From: Ruminococcus flavefaciens
GTDB lineage: Bacteria > Bacillota > Clostridia > Oscillospirales > Ruminococcaceae
DNA length: 64,000 nucleotides
Assembly (NCBI RefSeq): GCF_900116855.1
Contig: NZ_UETD01000007.1
Span: forward strand, 62,001-126,000
Direction of reading: 5' to 3'
A model generated the notes under the pieces. That model did not search any database. It saw nothing but the letters and a program-made list of their open reading frames with translations, and was not told where the DNA came from. Position numbers and translations under genes: made by a program. Positions 52,154 through 60,805 of the stretch are shown here, piece by piece; positions within the stretch are counted from its first letter, which is position 1; each line of letters begins with the position of its first letter.

Positions 52154-53445
52154 TGGGAGATGCAAGATACCTTGCTGTGAAGCTGCTGGATAAGACCTTC
52201 GGCAGCGGCAGCTATTCAAATCTCCAGCTGGACAGCGGTCTGAAAAACTCGGACCTTGACGACAGGGAAAAGAAGCTCTGCTCCGCTATCTACTACGGAG
52301 TCATCGAGCGGAAGCTGACCCTCGACCACATCATCGGCGGTCTCAGTTCCCGTCCCATAGCGAAACTCGACAGTATCATCCTGAATATACTGCGCTGCGG
52401 TATATATCAGATAATGTATATGGACAGCGTCCCCGATAACGCGGCTGTCAGCGAGAGCGTTTCCCTTGCTAAGAAATTCCGCAAGACAAGCGCTTCGGGT
52501 ATGGTCAATGCGGTGCTGCGGAGCTTCATCCGCGGCGGCAGGGAGATAAAGCTCCCGAAAGACAGGGAAAAAGCCATGTCCGTAAAGTACTCCGCGCCCG
52601 TGGCTCTGGTAAGGAGCCTCAGCTCGGACTACGGCAGCGAGGCTGCGGAAAAATTTCTTGCGGCTTCTCTGGAAAAAAGTGTCACATATCTCCGCATGAA
52701 TGCGATTAGATGTACTGAGGAAGAATTTCTCGGTGCTCTTGAGGGATTCGGTGCCGAGAAAATCGCGGACTGCTGCTTTAAGACAAGCGGCGGCGACGCA
52801 GCTTCTACGGAAGCCTTCCGCAAGGGCTGGTTCCACGTTCAGGGGCTTGCCTCGCAGCTTTGCTGTCAGGCAGTGGCTCCCACGGAGGAGGACAGGGTGC
52901 TGGATATATGCGCCGCTCCCGGCGGAAAGACCTTCACCATGGCGGAGCTCATGGGCGGCAAGGGCGAGATATACGCCTTCGACCTCCACGAAAAGCGCGC
53001 GGAGCTGATCCGCAGGGGCGCCGAGAGACTGGGGCTCACCAATATCAGGGCAGCGGCAGGAGACGCAACCAGGTTCAACCCCGAACTGCCCCGATTTACC
53101 AAGATACTCTGCGATGTCCCGTGCTCGGGACTGGGAGTCATCGGCAGCAAGCCCGAGATAAAATACAAGGACATCTCGGATTTTGCGGGGCTCCCCGACA
53201 TACAATATAAAATAGTGTGCAATGCGCTGAACTATCTCGAAGCAGGCGGCACTCTGGTCTATTCCACCTGTACGGTGAGAAGGGCTGAGAATGAGGAGGT
53301 CTGCGAGAGACTGCTCCGCGAGCATCCCGAGGTGGAGGCTGTGGAGCTGCCGCCCATGCTGGGCAGGAGCTTCGGCACTATGGCTACACTTATGCCGCCT
53401 GATTTCGGCAGCGGCTTCTTTATAGCAAAATTCAGGAAAAAGTAA
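52153..53445 (+). CDS. rsmB: 16S rRNA (cytosine-967-C5) methyltransferase
   Basis: A 430-residue enzyme with an N-terminal NusB-like helical domain (about 1-150) and a C-terminal SAM-dependent methyltransferase. Motif I DICAAPGGKTFTMAEL, motif IV CDVPCSGLGV, and motif VI with the nucleophilic Cys YSTCTVRRAENEEV. It methylates C967 of 16S rRNA. Coupled to the protease gene by TAATG overlap. Confidence 0.94.
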   Translation: MGDARYLAVKLLDKTFGSGSYSNLQLDSGLKNSDLDDREKKLCSAIYYGVIERKLTLDHIIGGLSSRPIAKLDSIILNILRCGIYQIMYMDSVPDNAAVSESVSLAKKFRKTSASGMVNAVLRSFIRGGREIKLPKDREKAMSVKYSAPVALVRSLSSDYGSEAAEKFLAASLEKSVTYLRMNAIRCTEEEFLGALEGFGAEKIADCCFKTSGGDAASTEAFRKGWFHVQGLASQLCCQAVAPTEEDRVLDICAAPGGKTFTMAELMGGKGEIYAFDLHEKRAELIRRGAERLGLTNIRAAAGDATRFNPELPRFTKILCDVPCSGLGVIGSKPEIKYKDISDFAGLPDIQYKIVCNALNYLEAGGTLVYSTCTVRRAENEEVCERLLREHPEVEAVELPPMLGRSFGTMATLMPPDFGSGFFIAKFRKK

Positions 53446-53454
53446 GGTGATAAA

Positions 53455-54513
53455 TTGGAAAAAGTCGATATTCTCAGTCTCGATCTTGAAGAACTGACGG
53501 AAGCCCTTTTGGCTATGGGCGAGAAAAAATTCCGCGCGAAGCAGATATTCCAGTGGCTTCATGTAAAAAGGGTCTTCGATTTTGATAAAATGACTGATAT
53601 ATCTGTCCAATTGCGCGGCGCTTTGAAAGAAAAATTTTGTATAAATGGACTATTTATACAGAAAAAGCTTGAATCTGCTATAGATAATACGGTAAAATAT
53701 CTTTATAGGCTTTCTGACGGGAATTTTGTCGAGACTGTGCTCATGGAGTACAGCTACGGATACAGCATCTGTGTGTCCACTCAGGTGGGCTGCAAAATGG
53801 GCTGTAATTTCTGTGCCTCGACCATCGCAGGCTACGTCAGAGATCTTGCTGCCTCGGAGATCCTTATGCAGATCTACGAGGCCGAGCGTGATTCAGGGAA
53901 AAAGGTCTCGGGAGTGGTGCTTATGGGAATAGGCGAGCCCCTCGATAACTTCGACAACGTCATGAAGTTCCTCACGCTGCTGTCCCACAAGGACGGCAAC
54001 GATATGAGCCTTCGTCATGTGTCGCTTTCCACCTGCGGAATAGTTCCGCGGATATATGAGCTGGCAGACAAAAAGCTCCAGCTGACCCTTTCGGTGTCCC
54101 TCCACTGTGCGGACAACGAGGGACGGAGCAGGATCATGCCCGTAAACAGAAAATATGATATCGACAGCCTTATGGAAGCCTGCCGATACTATATAGATAA
54201 GACGGGACGGCGCATAACCTTTGAGTACGCCGTTATCGACAACGTCAATTCATCACCTGCGGACGCCGACACTCTTGCGGCTCTGCTCCGCGGTATGAAC
54301 TGCCATGTGAACCTTATTCCCGTCAATAAGGTAAGGGAACGAAATTATCGGACAGTCCGCTCAGGTGTTGCTGAATTTGCCAAGCAGCTGGGCAGACGGG
54401 GGATAAACGCTACCGTGAGAAGAACTCTCGGAAGCGATATCGAAGCTGCGTGCGGTCAGCTCAGACGCGACGCGGCTGAACAGAACAAAAAGAATGGGGG
54501 TGCGGATACTTGA
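53455..54513 (+). CDS. rlmN: Dual-specificity radical-SAM rRNA/tRNA methyltransferase RlmN
   Basis: A 352-residue radical-SAM enzyme adding a C2 methyl group to A2503 of 23S rRNA and A37 of tRNA. The 4Fe-4S motif is CKMGCNFCAST; other marks are VLMGIGEPLDNFDNV, SLSTCGIVP and the Cys in RRTLGSDIEAACGQL. TTG start behind AAGGTGATAAA. The stop overlaps the next start (TTGA). Confidence 0.95.
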   Translation: MEKVDILSLDLEELTEALLAMGEKKFRAKQIFQWLHVKRVFDFDKMTDISVQLRGALKEKFCINGLFIQKKLESAIDNTVKYLYRLSDGNFVETVLMEYSYGYSICVSTQVGCKMGCNFCASTIAGYVRDLAASEILMQIYEAERDSGKKVSGVVLMGIGEPLDNFDNVMKFLTLLSHKDGNDMSLRHVSLSTCGIVPRIYELADKKLQLTLSVSLHCADNEGRSRIMPVNRKYDIDSLMEACRYYIDKTGRRITFEYAVIDNVNSSPADADTLAALLRGMNCHVNLIPVNKVRERNYRTVRSGVAEFAKQLGRRGINATVRRTLGSDIEAACGQLRRDAAEQNKKNGGADT

Positions 54514-55235
54514 GATTTCGCTATGGCACGGATATCGGTCTTAAACGCGAAGAAAACCAGGACGCGGTAAGATGCGAATACTTCGGCCACAATGTTCTCG
54601 CTGTCGTGTGCGACGGCATGGGGGGCGAACGCGCAGGCAAGGAAGCAAGTGCGCTCGCGATAGAAGAATTCTTCCAGCGTTTTTCGGCTGACTATAAGGA
54701 AAGTCTCAGCGATGAGGATATCCGCAAGCTCCTTATCTCCTCGATATCGGCAGCAAATTCCGTGATCTATACACGGGCGAGATTCGACTTCAAGAATTTC
54801 GGCATGGGCACCACCTGCGTAGCTGCCTTCGTCAACAAGAAAACCGCCTTCATTGCCAATGTCGGTGACAGCAGAGCCTATCTCATCACCGATACGGGAC
54901 TTGTTAAGATCACAACTGACCACAATGTCGCCTCGGTGCTCTTTGAACAGGGCAAGATAACCGAGGAGGAAATGGAGGTACACCCTCAGAAGCATATGCT
55001 CGTGAGAGCGGTCGGCGTCGAAAAGACCGTCCTGACGGACACCTTTATGCTGGACTATGAGGACAAGATCAGTCTGCTGCTTTGCTCGGACGGCCTTTCG
55101 GGCTACTGCAGCGACGATGAAATATACAGCGTCATACTGAATTCCGATTTTGATGATGTTGCAGACGAACTTATTAAATTAGCGCTCCGCAAGGGCGGCC
55201 GCGATAATGTGACTGTCGCGGTAATTTCTGACTAA
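54510..55235 (+). CDS. stp: PP2C-family serine/threonine phosphatase
   Basis: A 241-residue metal-dependent phosphatase: GTDIGLKREENQDAV, VVCDGMGGERAGKEAS, ANVGDSRAYLI and the final GRDNVTVAVI all carry conserved Asp metal ligands. It counteracts the PASTA kinase encoded next. TTG start overlapping the rlmN stop. Position rlmN-stp-prkC-rsgA is conserved in Firmicutes. Confidence 0.95.
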   Translation: MRFRYGTDIGLKREENQDAVRCEYFGHNVLAVVCDGMGGERAGKEASALAIEEFFQRFSADYKESLSDEDIRKLLISSISAANSVIYTRARFDFKNFGMGTTCVAAFVNKKTAFIANVGDSRAYLITDTGLVKITTDHNVASVLFEQGKITEEEMEVHPQKHMLVRAVGVEKTVLTDTFMLDYEDKISLLLCSDGLSGYCSDDEIYSVILNSDFDDVADELIKLALRKGGRDNVTVAVISD

Positions 55236-55251
55236 CGCAGGAGGAAAGGAA

Positions 55252-57612
55252 ATGGATAAGAATATTGGCAAAAAGCTCGACGGAAGATATGAGATAACCG
55301 AGCTTATCGGCGTCGGAGGCATGGCTGAAGTGTACAAGGGCGTCGATGTTATCGACAACAAAACCGTTGCCATTAAGATACTGAAGAAGGAATTCGCTGA
55401 GAACGAGGAGTTCCTGCGCCGCTTCAGAAATGAATCCAAGGCAATTGCAGTTCTTTCCCACCCGAATATCGTAAAGATATACGATGTGGGCTTCTCCGAG
55501 AAGATACAGTATATCGTCATGGAGTACATCGACGGTATCACGCTGAAGGAGTACATCGAGGAGGAAAAGGTCCTCACATGGAAGGATACGGTGCATTTCG
55601 TCATCCAGATACTCCGCGCACTCCAGCACGCTCACGATAAGGGCATCGTTCACCGCGATATAAAGCCCCAGAACATCATGATGTTCACGGACGGCACTAT
55701 CAAGGTCATGGACTTCGGTATCGCCAAGTTCGCGCGTGAGGAAGGCAAGACCGCTACCGATCAGGCCATCGGAAGCGTTCACTATATCAGCCCCGAGCAG
55801 GCAAGCGGCAATGTTACCGACGCAAAGAGCGATATCTACTCCGTGGGAGCTATGATGTATGAGATGCTCACGGGAAGAAAGCCCTTCGACAGCGATAACC
55901 CCGTTGCTATCGCAGTTATGCATATGCACGATATCCCCGAGCGCCCCAGAGCTATCAACCCCGATATCCCTGACGGCCTTGAGGAGATTGTCCTCAGAGC
56001 TATGGAAAAGGCTCCCGAGGACAGATACCAGACCACAGCCGAGATGATAAGCGATATCGAAGCCTTCAAGGCTGATCCCCATATCACTTTCGGTTACTAT
56101 ACAGAGGACGACGAGGACGCTAACGATGAGATCCTCGACCAGTCCGCAGGCACAGAGGTACAGTCAGAGAGCCGTCAGGAGGTGGCTAATGCCTATGCCG
56201 CAAAGGCTGCTTCGGCAGTGGGTGCGGGCGCAGGTGCAGCTGCTATGGCAGCCGGCGGCGGTTCCTCAGCAGGTGCCGTATCGCAGAGATACAACGACGC
56301 ATATCCCGAGAATTATGACGAGGATTACGACGATGAGGACGATGAGGAAGAGGAGGAGCGCTCGTCACTGGTTGTCCCTGTTCTTACCGCAGTTGTCGTG
56401 GTCGTTATCATCGTTGCGGTAATATTCGTAGTTACTCTCCTCAGCGGTCTCCTCAAGAACGGCGGCAGCAGAGGCGACAAGTCAATGCCCGACCTCTACG
56501 GCTGGGACTATCAGCAGGCTCTTTCCGCTTACGGAAATACCATCAAGTTCGAGGTAGAGGGTACCGAGTACAACGAGGCTGACCCCAATACCATCATTAA
56601 GCAGAGCATTGAGCCCGGCGATGTATTCAGCAAGGGCGATGTCTGCAAGGTAACTCTCAGTATGGGTATGGAGACTGTGGAAGTTCCCCGTGTAAAGGAC
56701 CTCAATGTCGAGCTTGCCAAGGCTCAGCTCACCGAGCGAGGCATCGTGGCGGATATACGAAAACAATCCGACGCAAATGTCAAACCCAATTACGTTATCA
56801 AGTCTGAGCCCGAGGAGGGTACGGAAGTACACAAGGGTTCAACTGTTATACTCTACGTCAGCATGGGCGCTAACGCAGAGCAGTTCGAGATGGAGGACTA
56901 CGTTGGTCTTACTATCGACGACGCTACAATGAGAGCAGGCTATAAGAACCTGAAGGTCGAGACAGAGCTTATCCCCTCATATGAGAAGAAGGATAAGGTC
57001 GTAGAGCAGGACCCTCCCAAGGGCACAAAGATCGAGGGCGGTTCTTCCATCAAGCTCTATGTCAGCGATGGTACTATCCCCGACGGTAAGGTAGATATCA
57101 CTATACCGCTTCCTTCGGACGCAAACGGACGCTTCAGCATCGACTTCATCCTCACAGACGAAAAGGGCAAGACCACAGCACAGTCATCAGGAAATATCAT
57201 TTGTCCTGATATGAGCAGTGTTCCCATGACCCTTGACGGTTCCGGAAAGAACGTATCCGTAAGAGCACGTCTTACAAACCTCAGCACACAGCAGAATGCA
57301 GTTCTCGGAACATACACCTTTAACTTCGCAACAGGAAAGTACACCACAGAATCCGAGGATATCTACGGTGCATTCCAGGCAGTAAACGGATTCCCGCAGC
57401 CTGAGACCGATCCTCCGCATCAGGAAGAACCTCAGACGCAGCCTGAGCCTAATACAGACCCACCAATTGAACCAGCTACAACACCCGGTGTAGATGGTGA
57501 GTGGAGACTTGATGGACAAGGTGGCTCCTATTGGGAAAACTATGCTCCCGGTGCAAATGGAAACTGGGAGACTAATGAAGACGGAAGTACGACTTGGCAT
57601 TGGTGGAACTGA
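55252..57612 (+). CDS. prkC: PASTA-domain serine/threonine protein kinase
   Basis: A 786-residue membrane kinase. Kinase domain about 10-270: GVGGMAEVYKG, ATP-binding Lys42, HRDIKPQN and DFGIAKF. Then an Ala/Gly-rich and acidic juxtamembrane region with DEDYDDEDDEEEEE, a helix (VLTAVVVVVIIVAVIFVVTL), three PASTA domains (about 410-620) that bind muropeptides in relatives, and an extra 170-residue extracellular C-domain with a Pro/Thr-rich linker and aromatic end (TTWHWWN). That extra tail is not standard. GGAGGAAAGG precedes the ATG. Confidence 0.95.
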   Translation: MDKNIGKKLDGRYEITELIGVGGMAEVYKGVDVIDNKTVAIKILKKEFAENEEFLRRFRNESKAIAVLSHPNIVKIYDVGFSEKIQYIVMEYIDGITLKEYIEEEKVLTWKDTVHFVIQILRALQHAHDKGIVHRDIKPQNIMMFTDGTIKVMDFGIAKFAREEGKTATDQAIGSVHYISPEQASGNVTDAKSDIYSVGAMMYEMLTGRKPFDSDNPVAIAVMHMHDIPERPRAINPDIPDGLEEIVLRAMEKAPEDRYQTTAEMISDIEAFKADPHITFGYYTEDDEDANDEILDQSAGTEVQSESRQEVANAYAAKAASAVGAGAGAAAMAAGGGSSAGAVSQRYNDAYPENYDEDYDDEDDEEEEERSSLVVPVLTAVVVVVIIVAVIFVVTLLSGLLKNGGSRGDKSMPDLYGWDYQQALSAYGNTIKFEVEGTEYNEADPNTIIKQSIEPGDVFSKGDVCKVTLSMGMETVEVPRVKDLNVELAKAQLTERGIVADIRKQSDANVKPNYVIKSEPEEGTEVHKGSTVILYVSMGANAEQFEMEDYVGLTIDDATMRAGYKNLKVETELIPSYEKKDKVVEQDPPKGTKIEGGSSIKLYVSDGTIPDGKVDITIPLPSDANGRFSIDFILTDEKGKTTAQSSGNIICPDMSSVPMTLDGSGKNVSVRARLTNLSTQQNAVLGTYTFNFATGKYTTESEDIYGAFQAVNGFPQPETDPPHQEEPQTQPEPNTDPPIEPATTPGVDGEWRLDGQGGSYWENYAPGANGNWETNEDGSTTWHWWN

Positions 57613-58487
57613 TGTCAGACAAGTACAGCGGACTTATAATAAAATGCTTAGGGGGACTCTACACAGTAGAGTCCCCTGACGGTATATGCGAGTGCAAGGC
57701 AAGAGGAGTTTTCCGCAACAGAGGTATCAGTCCATGCGTGGGAGACAACGTCACCCTCGAGGACGGCGTCATCACAGAGATAGCTCCGCGCAAAAACTGT
57801 ATCATTCGACCTCCTCTCGCCAATCTTGACCAGCTCATTTTCATCGTCTCGACCTGTGAGCCTGCCCCTAATTACCTCATTCTGGACAAGTTCATCGCCA
57901 TTGCCGAGTACAAGGGCATAACCCCTGTGGTGGTCATCACAAAGGCTGATCTGGGCGACAGCCGTCCCGTCCATGAGATATACGGCGGTATCGGCATAGA
58001 GGTGGCTGAGGTGAACTACGACGACGATGACTCCGTGGAGACTGTAAGGCAGCTCCTCAGAGGAAAGATAAGCGCCTTTACGGGCAACTCGGGCGCAGGA
58101 AAGTCCACACTGCTCAACGCGGTGGACCCGTCACTGAATATCGCTACGGGTGAGATAAGCCGAAAGCTTGGCAGGGGCAGACATACTACACGCCATGCGG
58201 AGCTCTATAAGCTCAGCGGCGGCGGTTATATCGCTGATACCCCGGGTTTTTCCACATTTGAGACAAACAGATACGACATTATCCGCAAGGAGGAGCTTGC
58301 AGGCTGTTTTCGCGAGTTCGCTCCCTTTACGGATGAATGCCGTTTCAGAGACTGCGCACACCTCTGCGAAAAGGGCTGTGCCGTAGTTGAGGCGGTGGAG
58401 CGCGGAGAGATATCCCGCAGCCGCCACGAAAGCTACAAGACTATGTATGAAGAAGCTAAACAGCTGAAGGAGTGGGAGCTGAAATGA
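57612..58487 (+). CDS. rsgA: Ribosome small-subunit-dependent GTPase RsgA
   Basis: A 291-residue circularly permuted GTPase. OB fold at the N-terminus, then G4 VITKAD, G1 TGNSGAGKSTLLNAV and G3 DTPGFS, and the C-terminal zinc motif CRFRDCAHLCEKGC. It assists late 30S maturation. The ATG shares one base with the prkC stop; the thiN start overlaps its end by four bases (ATGA). Confidence 0.95.
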   Translation: MSDKYSGLIIKCLGGLYTVESPDGICECKARGVFRNRGISPCVGDNVTLEDGVITEIAPRKNCIIRPPLANLDQLIFIVSTCEPAPNYLILDKFIAIAEYKGITPVVVITKADLGDSRPVHEIYGGIGIEVAEVNYDDDDSVETVRQLLRGKISAFTGNSGAGKSTLLNAVDPSLNIATGEISRKLGRGRHTTRHAELYKLSGGGYIADTPGFSTFETNRYDIIRKEELAGCFREFAPFTDECRFRDCAHLCEKGCAVVEAVERGEISRSRHESYKTMYEEAKQLKEWELK

Positions 58488-59134
58488 ACAGATGCGCCAT
58501 ATTTGCAGGCGGCGATATGCCCGACCTGAATGAGTATAAGGACTCTGCCTTCTGGGCAAGTTACAGCTATTTCATCTGTGCCGACTGCGGCTACAGACAC
58601 GCTGTAAAGCTGGGTATACTCCCCGACCTGATAGTGGGGGATTTCGATTCCTACGGCGAGGAGCTGCCTGTGGGGGTAGAGGTGCTCAGAAGCGTCCCCG
58701 AAAAGGACGACACAGACACCCTCATGGCAGTAAAGAAAGCCATTGAACTGGGCTTTACCAATATCGACCTCTACGGAGCTCTCGGCGGCAGCCGTCCCGA
58801 GCACAGCTTCGCCAATATCCAGACTATGATATATGCTCTCCAGCAGGGATGCAGCCTTGAGATAAAGGGCAGCAGCAGGATGCTGGTGCAGGAGGCTGAC
58901 GAGGGCGAGGTCACATACAAGAGTCCCGAGGGCGGATTGTATCTCTCTGTTTTCGCGCTGACCGAAAGCGTGGGTATCGAGTACCTCCGCGGCGTCAAGT
59001 ACCCTCTTGAGGACTACCGCATGGTGCAGTCATTCCCCATAGGCGTCAGCAACGAGATAACAGCAGGCGAGGCTTCCCTCCGCATTAAGGACGGTCTTGC
59101 CCTTGTGATACTGACTCCCAAAAAGGAGAAGTAA
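58484..59134 (+). CDS. thiN: Thiamine diphosphokinase
   Basis: A 216-residue enzyme converting thiamine to thiamine diphosphate. Motifs: FAGGDMPD, ICADCGYRHAVKLGILPDLI, VGDFDSYGE and the metal-binding KDDTDTLMAVKKAI. YGALGGSRPEHSFANI completes the active site. ATGA overlap with rsgA fixes the start. Standard neighbourhood. Confidence 0.94.
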   Translation: MNRCAIFAGGDMPDLNEYKDSAFWASYSYFICADCGYRHAVKLGILPDLIVGDFDSYGEELPVGVEVLRSVPEKDDTDTLMAVKKAIELGFTNIDLYGALGGSRPEHSFANIQTMIYALQQGCSLEIKGSSRMLVQEADEGEVTYKSPEGGLYLSVFALTESVGIEYLRGVKYPLEDYRMVQSFPIGVSNEITAGEASLRIKDGLALVILTPKKEK

Positions 59135-59189
59135 CAAAAGCTCCTCTGATGAATATAATATTATAGTTCATCAAAGGAGGGAGTACATA

Positions 59190-59273
59190 TTGAAGATAGT
59201 TGTCATAAGAAGCCCTAAGTTCATCTCGGGGCTGCTGAGAGCCATTTTCGGCATCAAAAAAGAAGAAGCATAA
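59190..59273 (+). CDS. spoVM: Stage V sporulation protein SpoVM (27 residues)
   Basis: A 27-residue frame, MKIVVIRSPKFISGLL followed by RAIFGIKKEEA. It matches the pattern of SpoVM (MKFYTIKLPKFLGG, then RAMLG) at nearly every conserved position: the central PKF, Gly, Leu/Ile and RA..G. SpoVM is the amphipathic peptide that recognises the convex forespore membrane and anchors SpoIVA. TTG start behind a perfect AAAGGAGGG. Position right after thiN matches Bacillus. The upstream palindrome TGATGAA/TTCATCA (59147-59173) may be regulatory. Confidence 0.88.
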   Translation: MKIVVIRSPKFISGLLRAIFGIKKEEA

Positions 59274-59276
59274 GTG

Positions 59277-59311
59277 AAAAGCCCCTGAGCGATGAACTCA
59301 GGGGCTTTTTT
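59277..59311 (+). terminator. Terminator closing the yicC-spoVM region
   Basis: AAAAGCCCCTGAG and CTCAGGGGCTTTT pair over a 7-nt loop and run into six T residues. Confidence 0.9.
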
Positions 59312-59316
59312 GTTAA

Positions 59317-59597
59317 GATAAATCAAAATTTACATTTGTAGGGGACGCCTCCCAACAGGAGCCGCGACCCTCTGTCCTTCGGACATCTCCCTATACTATA
59401 GGGAGTCACCCTCGGCGTCCCGTTGGGCGTGTAATATATCTCGCGGGACGCCGAGTGACTCCCTACGGTGTAGGGAGATGTCAGCAAAGCTGACAGAGGG
59501 TACGTGCAGCTGTTAGCTGCGGCGTCCCCTACATTAGCTAACAGCTACGGACTAATGGCTCAAATCATAATTTTGCTCCGCAAGATTATGATTTATC
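59317..59597. repeat. Composite element with GATAAATCA ends
   Basis: Left end GATAAATCAAAATTTAC (59317-59333) and right end ATTATGATTTATC (59585-59597) are inverted relatives. Inside are GGGGACGC and GCGTCCCC blocks, and inverted blocks ACCCTCTGTC with TCTCCCTA against TAGGGAGA and GACAGAGGGT. It also has a right-hand hairpin AAATCATAAT/ATTATGATTT (59562-59594). No gene. Fills nearly all of 59312-59606. Confidence 0.78.
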
Positions 59598-59606
59598 CAA
59601 GCTTAA

Positions 59607-60791
59607 TTAAGAGTGTCTTGAATTGATGTCCTTGTTCCTGTTGAAGAAGTTGCCTACGTCCTCGCTTCCGCAGAGCAGGAAGAAGCATACCACCGTGCAT
59701 ATAAGAGCTGCGCCGTAGAGCACTCCTGCCAGCACTGTGCTGCCCTTGTGCTGGGGTATCATGGTCAGTCCTGGGAATACCTGCACTATGCCGAACAGCA
59801 GCAGTACCAATGTGGCAAGTGACTTGCATACACCCACGCCTGTCATGAGCAGCAGCGAGAACAGTCCGACTGCAACTGCGATGTATATTGCAGAGCCTTC
59901 GATGACTCCGCTGAATCCGTCAAGACCGTTCTTGTATCCCAGACCGAGCTGTCCCGAATAGAGCAGGAAGAATACAACAGCGGCTATAACACCCAGTACG
60001 GCAATGATTATGGTTACTTTAAAGCCCTTCTTGGCACTTTCCTGTCTTGCCTGCTCCTTCAGCTCAAGCATCATTCGCAGGCTTTCCTTTGCGTCCTTCT
60101 GCTCGGAGACAAGCTGTGAGGAAACTGCCTTCTTTGCAGCCTCTGCCTTTGCTCTCTCGAGGTCCTCGTCAACGTACTTTGCCTGATACTTGGGGAGCTC
60201 GGGCTCATCGTCAAGTATAGGTGCGGTTATGGGAGCCTCTGGCTGCTTGGGCTCTTCCTTTTTCGGAGGAGGAGTGTAGTTGTCCTCGTCCAGTACGGGA
60301 GCCTTTATTTCAACAGGGGGAGCTACTGCGCCCAGCTGAGTTCTTCTCATGTCGATTATCTGCTGCTGTTTATCCTGCGGCAGAGCGTCAAATCTTGCTT
60401 TCAGCTCGGGAGTGAGTCCGCTGATTATATCCTCGTCGGAGAGCACGAGCTTGTCATGAGTGTAGGGGGCATTGTCGTCCAGCACAGGTGCGGTAACTCC
60501 CGTGGGAGCGCCTTTTCTCTCACTTGTGTAGGACATATCGTCGTCAAGAACGGGTGCGGTAACTCCTGTGGGAGCACCCTTCTTTCCGTTTTCGGGAGCA
60601 TAGCTGTCCATATCGTCCAGTACGGGAGCTGAAACTCCTGTGGGACCGTCCTTTCTGGAAGACGGCGCAACATACTCAAAATCGTCCAGCACAGGAGCTG
60701 AAACTCCTGTGGGACCTTCTTTTTTCGGAGTGCTCGGGGTATAGTCTATCTCCTCGGGCAGTCCGCCTGCAGGGTTATTTTCATCGTACAT
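59607..60791 (-). CDS. Membrane protein with repeated PTGV-APVLDD motifs
   Basis: A 394-residue protein. The N-terminal half is Pro/Asp/Glu-rich with no signal peptide and contains four copies of PTGV(S/T)APVLDD plus two diverged copies (IKAPVLDED and ITAPILDDE), spaced 17-30 residues in the first group. A helical charged region (about 205-255) follows, then four hydrophobic helices (about 258-385). The motif repeats probably lie in the cytoplasm and may bind a repeated partner. ATG at 60791 is chosen behind GAGGTG; a TTG at 60809 overlapping the upstream gene is less likely. No family is recognised. Confidence 0.75.
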   Translation of the reverse strand: MYDENNPAGGLPEEIDYTPSTPKKEGPTGVSAPVLDDFEYVAPSSRKDGPTGVSAPVLDDMDSYAPENGKKGAPTGVTAPVLDDDMSYTSERKGAPTGVTAPVLDDNAPYTHDKLVLSDEDIISGLTPELKARFDALPQDKQQQIIDMRRTQLGAVAPPVEIKAPVLDEDNYTPPPKKEEPKQPEAPITAPILDDEPELPKYQAKYVDEDLERAKAEAAKKAVSSQLVSEQKDAKESLRMMLELKEQARQESAKKGFKVTIIIAVLGVIAAVVFFLLYSGQLGLGYKNGLDGFSGVIEGSAIYIAVAVGLFSLLLMTGVGVCKSLATLVLLLFGIVQVFPGLTMIPQHKGSTVLAGVLYGAALICTVVCFFLLCGSEDVGNFFNRNKDINSRHS

Positions 60792-60805
60792 AATAAACAC
60801 CTCGT

